DNA of 64,000 bases from Aeromonas dhakensis (GTDB lineage Bacteria > Pseudomonadota > Gammaproteobacteria > Enterobacterales > Aeromonadaceae): contig NZ_CDBH01000029.1 of assembly GCF_000820305.1 (NCBI RefSeq), forward strand, positions 1 to 64,000. Direction: 5' to 3'. How positions within the stretch are numbered: position 1 is the stretch's first letter; the number at the start of each line of letters is the position of its first letter. A program made the position numbers and the translations under genes. Under the pieces are notes generated by a model, which saw only the letters and a list, made by a program, of their open reading frames with translations, was not told where the DNA came from and did not search any database. Shown here one piece after another: positions 9,138-19,333 of the stretch.

Positions 9138-10328
9138 TCAGATGATGCCGAGCTCGCGGCCGATGCGAATGAAGGCATCGATGGCCTGGTCCAGCTGTTC
9201 GCGGGTATGGGCGGCGGACATCTGGGTGCGGATGCGGGCCTGGCCCTTGGGCACGACCGGGAAGGAGAAGCCCACCACATAGATGCCGGCGGCCAGCATG
9301 CGGCTCGCCATCTCGGCTGCCAGCTTGGCGTCTCCGAGCATCACCGGGATGATGGCGTGATCGGCGCCGGCCAGGGTAAAACCGGCGGCGCTCATCCGCT
9401 CGCGGAAGTACTGGCTGTTCTCCTTCAGGCGGGCACGCAGATCGTGGCCGTCGGCCAGCATGTCGATCACCTTGATGGTGGCCGCGACGATGGAGGGGGC
9501 CAGCGAGTTGGAGAAGAGGTAGGGGCGGGAGCGCTGACGCAACCAGTCGATCACCTCTTTCTTGCCGGAGGTGTAACCGCCGGAGGCGCCGCCGAGCGCC
9601 TTGCCCAGGGTGCCGGTGATGATGTCGACCCGCTCCATCACGCCACAGTATTCGTGGGTGCCGCGGCCGTTCTCACCGATGAAGCCGACGGCATGGGAGT
9701 CATCCACCATCACCAGCGCATCGTACTTGTCAGCCAGATCGCAGATGGATTTGAGGTCGGCGATGACGCCATCCATGGAGAAGACGCCGTCGGTGGCGAT
9801 CAGCTTGAAGCGGGCACCATCGGCATCGGCCTGCTTGAGCTGGGCTTCCAGTTCGGCCATGTCATTGTTGGCGTAGCGATAGCGCTTGGCCTTGCACAAC
9901 CGGACCCCATCGATGATGGAGGCGTGGTTGAGGGCATCGGAGATGATGGCGTCTTCGGCGCCGAACAGCGTCTCGAACAGACCGCCGTTGGCATCGAAGC
10001 AGGAAGAGTAGAGGATGGTGTCTTCGGTGCCGAGGAAGGCTGACAGCTTCTGCTCCAGCGCCTTGTGCTGATCCTGGGTGCCGCAGATGAAGCGGACCGA
10101 GGCCATGCCGAAGCCGTGGCTGTCCAGCCCTTGGTGGGCCGCCTCGATCAGATCGGGGTGGTTGGCCAGCCCCAGATAGTTGTTGGCACAGAAGTTCAGC
10201 ACCTGCTCGCCGCCCACCGCAATCCGGGCCTGCTGGGCCGAGGTGATGACGCGTTCCTGCTTGTACAATCCTTCAGCCTGGACCTGCTCAAGCTGCTCGG
10301 TCAGGTGACGATAGAATCCGTTAGACAT
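9138..10328 (-). CDS. kbl: Glycine C-acetyltransferase Kbl
   Basis: 2-amino-3-ketobutyrate CoA ligase, a PLP enzyme of the alpha-oxoamine synthase family that cleaves the Tdh product with CoA to glycine and acetyl-CoA. 396 residues, as usual. The PLP lysine is in [15 protein letters not shown]; the substrate and cofactor loops FCANNYLG and DDSHAVGF are intact. First gene of the kbl-tdh operon. The order with hldD nearby matches the E. coli chromosome, an indication of ancestral placement. Confidence 0.97.
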   Translation of the reverse strand: MSNGFYRHLTEQLEQVQAEGLYKQERVITSAQQARIAVGGEQVLNFCANNYLGLANHPDLIEAAHQGLDSHGFGMASVRFICGTQDQHKALEQKLSAFLGTEDTILYSSCFDANGGLFETLFGAEDAIISDALNHASIIDGVRLCKAKRYRYANNDMAELEAQLKQADADGARFKLIATDGVFSMDGVIADLKSICDLADKYDALVMVDDSHAVGFIGENGRGTHEYCGVMERVDIITGTLGKALGGASGGYTSGKKEVIDWLRQRSRPYLFSNSLAPSIVAATIKVIDMLADGHDLRARLKENSQYFRERMSAAGFTLAGADHAIIPVMLGDAKLAAEMASRMLAAGIYVVGFSFPVVPKGQARIRTQMSAAHTREQLDQAIDAFIRIGRELGII

Positions 10329-10443
10329 CCTCGATCCTCATTGGCTATTTCAGCTGCGTATCAACAGAGGACGACATTTTACTGCAATCTGTTGCGGCGA
10401 ATTCAAATTATTGTGCTGATGTTCAACAAATGTGAAACAGATC

Positions 10444-11088
10444 TCACCCAGCTGGTTGGGCCAGTTGACGGTAATGCTGCTCCAGCTGGCGGATCTGTTC
10501 GGCCACCTGCGGCTGCACATAGGGGCGCAGCAGAAACAGCACCCGCAAGACGCCCTGATAGAGCAGCGGCTTGGTGATGCGGGTGCTGGGAGCCTGGGCG
10601 ATCTGGAACGGGATCCAGCAGGTCACCACCATCTTGATGGTCTGGCCCAGATCCGGCAGATCCTCGTCGCTGACATTTATGATGCCGCCCTCGCGCAGGC
10701 TTCTGAGCAGGGCCACCACGGCGGCGCGTAGCTGCTCCTGGGCCTTGAGGTACTTCTGCTGCAGCGGCTCGTCGCGACTGAGAATGTCCGGCAGGTTGGC
10801 GTAGAAAAAGCGGAACTGCCACATCAGATAGAAGATGGCATCCAGATAGCCCATCAGGTTTTCCAGCTTGATCTCGTCGCTGCGGGCCGGCGTGAAACTC
10901 TCGCTCAGGTGACGGGCGTACTGGTCGAAGATGGAGTGGATGATGTCTTCTTTATTGCGGAAGTGGTAATAGAGGTTGCCCGGACTGATGCCGAGGTGGG
11001 CGGCAATGTGGTTGGTGGTGATGTTGCGCTCACCCTGGTCGTTGAACAGCTCGGTGGCGCTGTGAATGATCCTGTCTCTGGTTTTCAT
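10444..11088 (-). CDS. TetR/AcrR-family transcriptional regulator
   Basis: 214 residues. The N-terminal 50 residues form the TetR helix-turn-helix ([22 protein letters not shown]). The C-terminal domain is helical, ligand unknown. It sits alone between kbl (same strand, 115 bases downstream) and the divergent hldD, so it could regulate either side or itself; nothing in the sequence fixes the target. Start MKTRDRII is taken from the standard TetR N-terminus. Confidence 0.9.
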   Translation of the reverse strand: MKTRDRIIHSATELFNDQGERNITTNHIAAHLGISPGNLYYHFRNKEDIIHSIFDQYARHLSESFTPARSDEIKLENLMGYLDAIFYLMWQFRFFYANLPDILSRDEPLQQKYLKAQEQLRAAVVALLRSLREGGIINVSDEDLPDLGQTIKMVVTCWIPFQIAQAPSTRITKPLLYQGVLRVLFLLRPYVQPQVAEQIRQLEQHYRQLAQPAG

Positions 11089-11242
11089 CGCTGCTCCCTC
11101 TGCCGGGTCCCGGGGGCGATCTCGTCAAGGTCGAATCCCCCTGCGGCCCGTGATAAACTTTTCGGCAATTTTAAATTGGCTCACTATACACAGCTTTAAC
11201 AGGCAGTCACATGTGACCATCAACGTACGCGAGGCAAACTCC

Positions 11243-12199
11243 ATGATCGTAGTAACTGGCGGTGCTGGCTTTATCGGCAGCAATCTGGTCAAGCAGCTGA
11301 ACGCTCAAGGACGGACCGACATCGTGGTCATCGATGATCTGACCGACGGCACCAAGTTCGTCAATCTGGTCGATCTGACCATTGCCGATTACATGGATAA
11401 GGATGAGTTCCAGGCGCGGATCGTCTCCGGTGACGAGTTTGAAGAGTGGGACGGCATCGAGGTGATCTTCCACGAAGGTGCCTGCTCCGCCACCACCGAG
11501 TGGAACGGCAAGTTCATCATGGAGGTCAACTACGAGTACTCCAAGGATCTGTTCCACTACTGCATCGAGCGGGAAATTCCGTTCATCTATGCCTCTTCCG
11601 CCGCGACCTACGGCGGGCGCAACGACAACTTCATCGAAGATCCCAAGTTCGAGCAGCCGCTCAACGTCTACGGCTACTCCAAGCAGCTGTTCGACCAGTA
11701 TGTGCGCCGCTGGATGCCGGAGATCAACTCTCAGGTAGTCGGCCTCAAGTACTTCAACGTCTATGGCCCGCGCGAGCAGCACAAGGGCTCCATGGCCTCG
11801 GTTGCCTTCCACCTCAACACCCAGGTGAAGAAGGGCGAAAATCCCAAGCTGTTCGAAGGCTGCGACGGTTTCCCCAACGGCGGTCAGATGCGCGACTTCA
11901 TCTATGTGGATGACGTCTGCAAGGTGAACCTCTGGTTCTGGCAGAATCCGCAGCACTCCGGCATCTTCAACTGCGGCACCGGTCGTGCCGAGCCGTTCCA
12001 GAACGTGGCCGAGGCGGTGATCAAGCATCACCAGAAGGGCGCCGTCGAGTACATTCCCTTCCCGGATCACCTCAAGGGTCGCTATCAGAGCTTCACCCAG
12101 GCGGACATGACCAAGCTACGCGGTGTCGGCTATGACGCCGAGTTCAAGACTGTGGCCGAAGGCGTGGCCGACTACATGGCCTGGTTGAACCGGGCTTGA
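11243..12199 (+). CDS. hldD: ADP-L-glycero-D-manno-heptose 6-epimerase HldD
   Basis: An extended short-chain dehydrogenase that epimerises ADP-D,D-heptose to ADP-L,D-heptose for the LPS inner core. The product begins [14 protein letters not shown], the NADP-binding GxxGxxG directly at the N-terminus, so the ATG at 11243 is chosen although the frame stays open upstream. The catalytic YGYSK and SSAATYGG are present. 318 residues against about 310 in E. coli. It starts the LPS-core run that continues with a GT-deacetylase fusion 50 bases later. Confidence 0.97.
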   Translation: MIVVTGGAGFIGSNLVKQLNAQGRTDIVVIDDLTDGTKFVNLVDLTIADYMDKDEFQARIVSGDEFEEWDGIEVIFHEGACSATTEWNGKFIMEVNYEYSKDLFHYCIEREIPFIYASSAATYGGRNDNFIEDPKFEQPLNVYGYSKQLFDQYVRRWMPEINSQVVGLKYFNVYGPREQHKGSMASVAFHLNTQVKKGENPKLFEGCDGFPNGGQMRDFIYVDDVCKVNLWFWQNPQHSGIFNCGTGRAEPFQNVAEAVIKHHQKGAVEYIPFPDHLKGRYQSFTQADMTKLRGVGYDAEFKTVAEGVADYMAWLNRA

Positions 12200-12249
12200 T
12201 CCCCCTCTGACGGGTGGCTGCTGGTCACCCGTCGTTCGGATACCCTCCC

Positions 12250-14013
12250 ATGAATATATTGATGGCACTCTCCCAGCTCGAAGTGACGGGAGCTGAGGTC
12301 TATGCCACCACGGTCGGTAACGAATTGACCCGGCGTGGCCACCAGGTTTTCTACGTATCGGACACTCTGACCAAGCCCACGCTGGGCCAGGTATTCAAGC
12401 TGCGATTCAACAAGCGCAGCATACTGCGCCGCTTCTGGCACGTGTTTTACCTCGTCTACCTGATCAAGAAGCATCATATCCAGTTGGTGCATGCCCACTC
12501 CCGCGCCTCCGGCTGGAGCAGCTATGTGGCCTGCAAGCTGACCGGCACTCCCATGATCACCACGGTACACGGGCGCCAGCCGGTGCATGCCTCCCGCAAG
12601 GCTTTTCATGCCCTCGGTTTTCGGGCGGTGGCGGTGTGCGAAGATATCGCCAGCCAGATCATCGACAATCTGGGGGTGGATCCGGCCATCGTACAGGTGC
12701 TGCGCAACGGCATCGAGACCGACAAGTTCCAGCCCGTGCCGGCTCCGGACAACGCCAAGCCGGTGATCGCCATCATAGGTCGGCTCAGCGGCCCCAAGGG
12801 GGAGCTCTGCTACCGGTTGCTGGATGAAGTGCTGGATCTGGATGCCTGCCAGGTGAAGGTGGTGAGTGGCAGCCAGCTGCCCGAGCGCTTCGTGCGTTTT
12901 CGTGACCGGGTCGATTTCGTCGGTTACGTGGAGGATGTCCCTGCCCTGATGGCGCAATGCGATCTGGTGATCGGTGCCGGTCGGGTAGCGATGGAGGCCC
13001 TGCTGTGCGGTCGCCCGGCGTTTGCCATCGGCGAGGCCAAGGCCATCGGCCTGGTGACCGGGCAGAATCTGGATGAGGCGCTGGCCAGCAACTTCGGTGA
13101 CATAGGCCCTAGGGATCTGGCGATCGATTTTGCCGCGCTGAAGACGCAGATTGCCCCGGCCCTGGCCAGCGGCAGCGTCTCCGACGTTATCCGTCAGCGC
13201 ATTCAGGCCGAATATGGCTTGGCGGGGGTAGTATCCAGTCTCGAAGCCATCTATCAGGATGCGGTGGTCGAGACTCTGCGCCGCGAGATGCCGGTCATCA
13301 TGTACCACCGCTTCATCGAGCACGAGAGCGAGAAGGGGGTGCACGGTACCTGGATGCCGATCGCCATGTTCGAAAAGCACCTGCGCCTGATGAAGTGGCT
13401 GGGTTATGAGACCCTGACCTTTCGCGACCTGGCGGACAAGGGCTTCATCCATCGTCTGCAATACGGCAAGAGATACCTGATGATCACGGCTGACGACGGC
13501 TATCAGGACAACCTGACCCGCATGCTGCCGCTGCTGGAAAAATATGGTTACAAAGCCGTGGTATACGTGGTCACGGGGGAAGGGTATAACCGCTGGGACG
13601 TGGAGCAGGCGAGCAACCCGGACACCCGGGTGGACCTGATGAATGGCGAGCAGGTCAAGGCGCTGGTGGCCTCCGGCCATGTGGAGATCGGCGGCCATAC
13701 CCTGACCCACCCCAGGTTGAGCAAGCTTGCACCCGAGCAGCAAGCCCATGAAATACAAGAGAACAAGCGGCAACTCGAGACTCTGCTTGGCCACCCTTTG
13801 CTGTCGTTCGCCTACCCTTATGGGGATATGAATGAGAGCGCCAAGGTGCAGGCGATGGCGGCGGGCTACCGTTTTGCCGTGGCCACCAACAGCGGGCCAA
13901 GAGCCATGCACCAGGACCCCTTCCGGATCCGCCGCATCGCCATCTTCCCGCGTACCGATGTGTTTGGCCTGTGGCGCAAGATCCGGGGTAACTATGTCTT
14001 CAGGAAGTCGTGA
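12250..14013 (+). CDS. wahA: LPS core glycosyltransferase-deacetylase fusion (WahA-like)
   Basis: 587 residues with two domains. Residues about 1-330 are a GT4-type transferase (HAHSRASGW, VLRNGIETDKF, IGRLSGPKG). Residues about 348-587 are a NodB-type polysaccharide deacetylase with TADDGYQDN and HTLTHP as the metal-binding motifs. In A. hydrophila a bifunctional enzyme, WahA, is known to add GlcNAc to the core and deacetylate it to GlcN; the architecture and LPS-core setting match, so I infer the same role. The ATG at 12250 has no good Shine-Dalgarno. It is followed three bases later by the O-antigen ligase gene. Confidence 0.8.
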   Translation: MNILMALSQLEVTGAEVYATTVGNELTRRGHQVFYVSDTLTKPTLGQVFKLRFNKRSILRRFWHVFYLVYLIKKHHIQLVHAHSRASGWSSYVACKLTGTPMITTVHGRQPVHASRKAFHALGFRAVAVCEDIASQIIDNLGVDPAIVQVLRNGIETDKFQPVPAPDNAKPVIAIIGRLSGPKGELCYRLLDEVLDLDACQVKVVSGSQLPERFVRFRDRVDFVGYVEDVPALMAQCDLVIGAGRVAMEALLCGRPAFAIGEAKAIGLVTGQNLDEALASNFGDIGPRDLAIDFAALKTQIAPALASGSVSDVIRQRIQAEYGLAGVVSSLEAIYQDAVVETLRREMPVIMYHRFIEHESEKGVHGTWMPIAMFEKHLRLMKWLGYETLTFRDLADKGFIHRLQYGKRYLMITADDGYQDNLTRMLPLLEKYGYKAVVYVVTGEGYNRWDVEQASNPDTRVDLMNGEQVKALVASGHVEIGGHTLTHPRLSKLAPEQQAHEIQENKRQLETLLGHPLLSFAYPYGDMNESAKVQAMAAGYRFAVATNSGPRAMHQDPFRIRRIAIFPRTDVFGLWRKIRGNYVFRKS

Positions 14014-14016
14014 TTG

Positions 14017-15228
14017 ATGCTCAGTAGAAGCCTTGTTTTGCTCGATAAAGTAACCACAGCCCTGTTCGGACTGACCATCATCTTTGTCTTTTGCGGCCTG
14101 TTCCTGGTACCCGCCGGCCAGAGCATGCAGTCCAACCTGCTGGCGGTGACCGGGATCTTCGGTCTGTTGAACTACTTTGTCGGCAGGCAGCGAAATGTTG
14201 GGCTCAGGGATCGACGGATTCTCTGGGGCCTGCTGGTGTACGCCGTCATGATCTTCGTGAACCGGTTGATCCATGGCGATCAGTACGGGGTGATGCGAGG
14301 GCTGTTTTATGTCGCGGTCTTCGCGCTGATGATGCCGCGCAAACCCGTGCTGCTGATGCTGGGGTACCTGGCCATCGTGCTGGGTGGGATGGGATTGGGC
14401 ATCCTCAGCATCTGGCAGTACCAGCACGGCATTGTCAGGGTGGAAGGGTTTACCAATGCGATCCTCTTCTCGCAGGCAGCGTTGACGCTGGCCATCCTCA
14501 ACTGGTTTGTCTGCCAGCAAAGACAATTGCCTGGATGGTTGAGAGGGGGGAGCCTGGTTGGCTTGATGGCAGCCCTGTTTGCGCTGTATCTCTCCCAGAG
14601 CCGGGGGGTTTGGCTCGCCTTCGGGGTCATTCTTGCCTACGTCATCTGTTACAAGGCCTATTTCAAACCCTGGAAATATATTGCTGTCGCCGTGCTTTGC
14701 ATGGCCACGACGGGCGCCATCTATCAGACTAACCAGCTGGTTCAGGTTCGGGTCGCAGAGGCGGTCTCGGATCTCAACTCGGCAGAAAAAGGATCGTACG
14801 ACTCATCATGGGGCTTGCGCGTCATTGCCTGGCAGAGTGCCTGGCTGGGATTTTTAGATTCACCTGTGGCAGGGGTGGGCACGGATGGCTTCAATGCATT
14901 GAAACAGACTCAAATCGATAATCATCAGATATCTCCCCTGATATTTCATCCTGCGCTGGTCCATTCACATAATCAATATATGCAGAACCTGGTTGTTCGC
15001 GGCAGCATAGGATTTATTGCACTGGTGATCTTTCTGGGCCTGCCGCTCTATCTTGCCGCGAACAATCTAAACAGGATTTCTGCGGGTGTGTTGGTTCCCC
15101 TCGCATTTGCAATTAATTCGCTAAGTGATGTGCCGTTTGAGCATCAAGGTGTGCTCTATCTGTACACGCTCAGCCTGGTTTTCATCTGGTTTGCCCATGA
15201 GTTGAAAAAGGATATCCGTACGTCATGA
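14017..15228 (+). CDS. waaL: O-antigen ligase WaaL
   Basis: A polytopic inner-membrane protein (403 residues, about ten hydrophobic segments) of the Wzy/WaaL superfamily that joins undecaprenyl-linked O-antigen to lipid A-core at the periplasmic face. The large periplasmic loop carries the conserved histidine in HSHNQYMQNLVVRG. An in-frame TTG precedes the ATG; I chose the ATG at 14017, which lies three bases after the previous stop. The 3' end overlaps the next gene by ATGA. The 3' third of the gene is visibly less GC-rich than its neighbours, common for waaL. Confidence 0.88.
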   Translation: MLSRSLVLLDKVTTALFGLTIIFVFCGLFLVPAGQSMQSNLLAVTGIFGLLNYFVGRQRNVGLRDRRILWGLLVYAVMIFVNRLIHGDQYGVMRGLFYVAVFALMMPRKPVLLMLGYLAIVLGGMGLGILSIWQYQHGIVRVEGFTNAILFSQAALTLAILNWFVCQQRQLPGWLRGGSLVGLMAALFALYLSQSRGVWLAFGVILAYVICYKAYFKPWKYIAVAVLCMATTGAIYQTNQLVQVRVAEAVSDLNSAEKGSYDSSWGLRVIAWQSAWLGFLDSPVAGVGTDGFNALKQTQIDNHQISPLIFHPALVHSHNQYMQNLVVRGSIGFIALVIFLGLPLYLAANNLNRISAGVLVPLAFAINSLSDVPFEHQGVLYLYTLSLVFIWFAHELKKDIRTS

Positions 15229-15890
15229 TTCCAGTTTTTGTCATCAGTTTGGCTCGCAGCGTTGAGCGACGGGCGATGGTTGTCCAGCAGATGGCGCATT
15301 TGGGCATAGATTTCGAGTTTGTAGACGCAACCGACGGGAAGGCGTTGAGCAGCGCCGAACTGGCCAAGGTGGATTTTGAACTGGCCAAGGAGGTGTGCGG
15401 CCATGCGCTGAGCTTTGGCGAGATAGGTTGTGCCATGAGCCATATCCGGCTTTATGAACGCATCGTCGCCGAGGGCATTGAGCGCTGCGTGGTGCTGGAG
15501 GATGACATCTACCTGCACATGCACAGCAAGGCCATCATCGAGGCCATAGTGCACTCCTGCAAATCGGAAATCGTCTTCCTGCACCATGGTAAAGCCAAAC
15601 GCTGGCCGTTCCTGTCATCCCTGCCGGGTGGTTATCGACTCGCCAGATACCTGACCCCCAGCCGCACCTCCAAACGAGGTGTGCTCTCTACCGCAGGGTA
15701 TGTGCTGAGCCTGACCGGGGCCAAGAAGCTGTTGCAGTGCGCCTATCCGCTGCGGATGCCTTCCGACTATCTGACCGGCCGGTTGCAGCTCAACGGCCTG
15801 ACCGCATCCGGGGTGGAACCCAGCTGTCTGGATGTGGATCTGTTCACCACCACCATAGATGACAGGGCCTACGGCCACTATCTGAAATAG
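15225..15890 (+). CDS. Glycosyltransferase family 25 (LPS biosynthesis)
   Basis: 221 residues. The N-terminus PVFVISLARSVERR and the segment FGEIGCAMSHIRLYERI with VVLEDDIYL are signatures of GT25 (Lex/LOS type) enzymes, many of which add galactose to LPS core; the metal site is the EDD. The ATG at 15225 overlaps the waaL stop by four bases, so translation is coupled. The sugar and acceptor cannot be told from sequence, but its position in the core run argues for outer-core decoration. Confidence 0.88.
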   Translation: MIPVFVISLARSVERRAMVVQQMAHLGIDFEFVDATDGKALSSAELAKVDFELAKEVCGHALSFGEIGCAMSHIRLYERIVAEGIERCVVLEDDIYLHMHSKAIIEAIVHSCKSEIVFLHHGKAKRWPFLSSLPGGYRLARYLTPSRTSKRGVLSTAGYVLSLTGAKKLLQCAYPLRMPSDYLTGRLQLNGLTASGVEPSCLDVDLFTTTIDDRAYGHYLK

Positions 15891-15964
15891 GGCGGAGTGT
15901 GCCGACGGCGGGTCGGCACCCTGCGGGCCTTGCCAAAGCAGCGGCCACACATGCTGGATGACCC

Positions 15965-16993
15965 ATGAACCTCAAAAAGTTGCTTACCCATTCCATTGCC
16001 GGATGGCTGATCGGCAGAGAGCCTGACGCCGCCCCATGCCCTGCCGGAGCGCAGGTGGAGAGAGTGCTGGTGGTCGGTTATGACGCCATCGGCGACTTCA
16101 TTCTTACCCTGCCCGCCATCGCTCGGCTCAGGGAGATGTACCCCGCCGCGCGCCTCGAGCTGGTGTGCAGCCGGCGCAACCAGCTGCTGGCGGCATCGGT
16201 CGCCGGGATCGACGAATGTCACGTGATCACCCTCAACGACACCCTGTTGCCGGTGAGCATGTGGTGCAAGCTGCGTGAACTCAGGCAGCGGCGATATGAC
16301 CTGGTGATCAATCTGTTTGACGAGCCTGATGATATCGCCATGGCCAAGTTGCTGTTGCTGGCCAACGGGCGCTTGCAGTCGTTGCCCCTGCGCTTCAAGA
16401 GCGAAGGGCAGCAGAAGTTGCTGCCGCTGTTCAACAAGAAGGCCACCATAGTGTCGTCACGTCCCAGCCGGGATCACTTCGTCTATCGCATGCTCAGCGT
16501 GACCGGCGAGCAGACCGGGGTGCCAGTCTGCATACCGTCGCCCTGCAATGAGCAGCTGGATACCCGTGCGTATGGCCGTTATCTGCTGGTCAACCTGACG
16601 GGCAGCCAGGTCGGCAACTCGATGACGGAGGCGCAGATTGGCGGCATCCTGGCGCAGTTGCCTGCCTATGAGGGGATCTCCTACCTGGTCTTCTCCAGGC
16701 AGCCAGTGGTTTGTTCGCGGCAAGACATGAGAGCGCTGTTTCCCGACACCATTCTCGATGCCGCCAAGATCATCAAGGATGCGCGAGGGGTCATCTCGAC
16801 CGATACCTCCATCATCCATATCTCCTCTTCCTTCGGGGTGCCCACCCTGGTGTTGATGAACAACGAGCGCTGGCGCGATGCCTTCATCCCGCTGGCGGGC
16901 CGCAACATAGTGCTGAGGTCGACCACGGATCAGCTGGCGGCCCTGTCGCCGGCCGAGATCAGTCGTCAGGTCGATGCCCTGATGGCGCTCTAG
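15965..16993 (+). CDS. Glycosyltransferase family 9 (heptosyltransferase-like)
   Basis: 342 residues with the GT9/ADP-heptose transferase fold: an N-terminal GYDAIGDFILTLPAI loop (about residues 39-53), a middle spacer, and a C-terminal donor-binding segment GVISTDTSIIHISSSFGVPTLVL. It is likely to add a heptose to LPS core. It is one of three GT9 genes here, so each probably makes a different linkage. It starts 74 bases after the GT25 gene. Confidence 0.85.
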   Translation: MNLKKLLTHSIAGWLIGREPDAAPCPAGAQVERVLVVGYDAIGDFILTLPAIARLREMYPAARLELVCSRRNQLLAASVAGIDECHVITLNDTLLPVSMWCKLRELRQRRYDLVINLFDEPDDIAMAKLLLLANGRLQSLPLRFKSEGQQKLLPLFNKKATIVSSRPSRDHFVYRMLSVTGEQTGVPVCIPSPCNEQLDTRAYGRYLLVNLTGSQVGNSMTEAQIGGILAQLPAYEGISYLVFSRQPVVCSRQDMRALFPDTILDAAKIIKDARGVISTDTSIIHISSSFGVPTLVLMNNERWRDAFIPLAGRNIVLRSTTDQLAALSPAEISRQVDALMAL

Positions 16994-17048
16994 CCGCGTC
17001 AGGCTGGTATCATCGTTATCCCAATTCAACGGCCCTTCTGGTGGATTC

Positions 17049-18161
17049 ATGTCATTAATCAACGATCTGCAACTCCAGCGTGACATTCTTCGCCGCAAGC
17101 TGGGGCAGCTGCTGTTCGATCGCAAGCGGCCGGCTCCGCTGCACGAGCGCAAGGGGAAGATAGTGTTGCTACGCTGGGATGCCAAACTGGGCGATGCCAT
17201 CGTCTCGTCCTGGGTGGCCCGCGAGCTCAAGCGCGCCAGCCCGGAGCGGGAGGTGTGGATCGTCACGACTGCGGCCATGGCGCCCCTGTTTCGCGATCAT
17301 TTCGGCATGGACAAGGTGATAGAGGTGCCCAAGCGGCCGGGCTATGGCCAGCTCAAACGGCTGGCCCATTCGCTGGGGGAGGTGGAGTGCCTGGTGCATT
17401 TTGGCAAGATGCTGAAAATGAAGGACATCTTCTTCATCAGTCAGGTCAGGGCGGATTGGGTCGCCGGCATGGACGATGCCCTGCAGGCGGTCAACCTCAA
17501 GCTGGGCAAGGCCTCCAGCGGCATGCACTTCTCCGACAAGTTTGCCCTGCTGTTGCAGCGGCTCGACGTGAACAATCCGGATCAGCAATACATAGTCCCG
17601 ACCATGAGCCCACCCGATGCGCTGGCCAGCTGGTGGCCGGCCGCGCCGGTCCTCTGTTTCAACCCGTACGGCAGTGGTAGTTCCCGCCGTCTGCGGCCCG
17701 AGCTTATCAGCCAGATGATTGAGCAGATGCTGGCGGCCGGCTCTTGCGCCATCTGCCTGCTCTATCCGCCGGGCATGGAAGAGGAGGTGGCCGGGATCCG
17801 GGCCGACCTGAGCCGGCCGGATCGCCTGCTGCTGTCACCGGATGCACCCTCGCTGGCCGGGCTGTTTGCCCAGCTGCGCCAGTGTCAGGGGCTGATCTCG
17901 GTGGACACGGCGACGGTGCACATCGCCGCCGGGCTGCACAAGCCCATTCTTGGCCTCTACAACCCGGACATAGGGGGCGGCAACGAGAACTTCCTCGAGT
18001 GGCACCCCAACTCCCCGTCAGCCACAGTGCTGTTCTCGACCAATACCCGGGAGCAGGATATCAACTCCCTCGATCTGGCCGAATTCGAGCGTACTTTCAG
18101 GGCGTGGCTGCTTGCCAATCAGGCAGCGTTGTCAGCCGTGCAATCACCAGCTCGGGCGTGA
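17049..18161 (+). CDS. Glycosyltransferase family 9 (heptosyltransferase-like)
   Basis: 370 residues. Family marks are RWDAKLGDAIVSSWVA near residue 43 and the donor site GLISVDTATVHIAAGLHKPILGLY near residue 278. It is related to core heptosyltransferases such as WaaF/WaaQ but I cannot assign the position. It follows the previous GT9 gene by 55 bases on the same strand. Its last 65 bases overlap the convergent third GT9 gene, so the C-terminal codons are read on both strands. Confidence 0.85.
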   Translation: MSLINDLQLQRDILRRKLGQLLFDRKRPAPLHERKGKIVLLRWDAKLGDAIVSSWVARELKRASPEREVWIVTTAAMAPLFRDHFGMDKVIEVPKRPGYGQLKRLAHSLGEVECLVHFGKMLKMKDIFFISQVRADWVAGMDDALQAVNLKLGKASSGMHFSDKFALLLQRLDVNNPDQQYIVPTMSPPDALASWWPAAPVLCFNPYGSGSSRRLRPELISQMIEQMLAAGSCAICLLYPPGMEEEVAGIRADLSRPDRLLLSPDAPSLAGLFAQLRQCQGLISVDTATVHIAAGLHKPILGLYNPDIGGGNENFLEWHPNSPSATVLFSTNTREQDINSLDLAEFERTFRAWLLANQAALSAVQSPARA

Positions 18162-19164
18162 TGGCGCGCAGCAGGGCTTCGTCGATGAAGTCCTTCCCCG
18201 CGTTCTGCGGCAGCTGGAAGCCGGGCCCCTTGGCATCGAACACATCGATGGCCTGATAACGGGGGTGGTTGACCGGGTTGGCGATGATCTTGTCGCCGCC
18301 CGGGGCCACTATGGTCAGCAGGGGCAGGTCGATGGCCTGCGCCATGTGGCGGGGGCCGGTGTCATTGCCGACAAACAGCCGGCAGTGAGCAAACAGCCCC
18401 ACCAGCTCCCGTACCGAGCGGGTCTTGATGTGGTCGAAGACGCTGGCTTGCAGGGCGGCGGGCAGCAGTGGTTTCAGGCCGCGGTTGTACTCCTCTTCTC
18501 CCGGCCCGCAGTAGATCAGGATCTGGGCATGGTGCTGCTCGATCAGCCACTGGGCGACCTTGGCGAAGCAGTCGATAGGCCAGCGCTTGTAGTGTCCTAG
18601 CGAGTTGACGCCCATGGCGATCAGCGGGCGGTTCAGGTCGACGCCGGCGGCCAGCAGGGCATCCCTTCCTTGTTGTTTCTCTTCTTCACTCAGCCAGAGG
18701 TAGTAGTTGCGATCCTCGCGGGCCAGCTTGAGCGGCTTGAGCAGCGAGAAGCGGTCGTCGACCAGGGTGCTGTTGCCCTGAAACTCGGTGTCCTTGCGAA
18801 AACGGACGATGCGGTTGTGGCCGAGCCGCCAGGGGAAGGAGTCAAAGCCGATGCGCAGGCGGGCACCGGAGAAGAGGCAGCTGAGCAGACCGATCATCTG
18901 GCCCTGGCTGTTGACCACCACATCGTAGCGTTCGCGGCGAATGGCCAGCAGCAGATCCTTCATGTAGCGCCACTCGTTGCGCCTGGCCTTCTCGATGATG
19001 ATGAGCCGATCGATATTGGGATTGCCCTGCGCCATACCCGCGCAATAATCCATGACCAGATAGTGAACCTCGCCGCTTGGGTCATTCTGCTTGAGGTTGT
19101 TGCACAGCGCGGTGGAGATCAGTACATCCCCTATCTGTTTGGTTTGAACTACTAGGTATTTCAT
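18097..19164 (-). CDS. Heptosyltransferase (glycosyltransferase family 9)
   Basis: 355 residues from the ATG at 19164 (MKYLVVQTKQIGDVLIS), preceded by GAGG; the open frame runs 44 codons further without support. The N-terminal QIGDVLISTALCNNL loop and the C-terminal LFVGNDTGPRHMAQAIDLPLLTI donor site are strong GT9 signatures, the latter closest to WaaF/WaaQ-type enzymes. It is transcribed towards the other LPS genes and overlaps the preceding plus-strand GT9 gene by 65 bases at the 3' ends. Confidence 0.88.
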   Translation of the reverse strand: MKYLVVQTKQIGDVLISTALCNNLKQNDPSGEVHYLVMDYCAGMAQGNPNIDRLIIIEKARRNEWRYMKDLLLAIRRERYDVVVNSQGQMIGLLSCLFSGARLRIGFDSFPWRLGHNRIVRFRKDTEFQGNSTLVDDRFSLLKPLKLAREDRNYYLWLSEEEKQQGRDALLAAGVDLNRPLIAMGVNSLGHYKRWPIDCFAKVAQWLIEQHHAQILIYCGPGEEEYNRGLKPLLPAALQASVFDHIKTRSVRELVGLFAHCRLFVGNDTGPRHMAQAIDLPLLTIVAPGGDKIIANPVNHPRYQAIDVFDAKGPGFQLPQNAGKDFIDEALLRAITPELVIARLTTLPDWQAATP

Positions 19165-19296
19165 AAGGCAGGCCTCAACAGAGGTCATGGTTGATCGTGA
19201 GCGTGACAGCATACCGCACAAGTGAGTCAGATGCTGTCGGTGCGGCGTGAAAATCCGATCTGGCGCAAGCCGGCCGGGCCGGCATCCGAGGCACAT

Positions 19297-19328
19297 AAAA
19301 GAAAAGCCATTTTGACAATGGCTTTTCT
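19297..19328 (-). terminator. Rho-independent terminator of siderophore uptake operon
   Basis: A 12-bp perfect stem AGAAAAGCCATT / AATGGCTTTTCT with a 5-base loop, then TTTT on the minus strand, starts six bases after the receptor stop. Its stem is nearly the same as that of the terminator at 39275-39304 on the far side of the island. Confidence 0.9.
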
Positions 19329-19333
19329 GCTGC

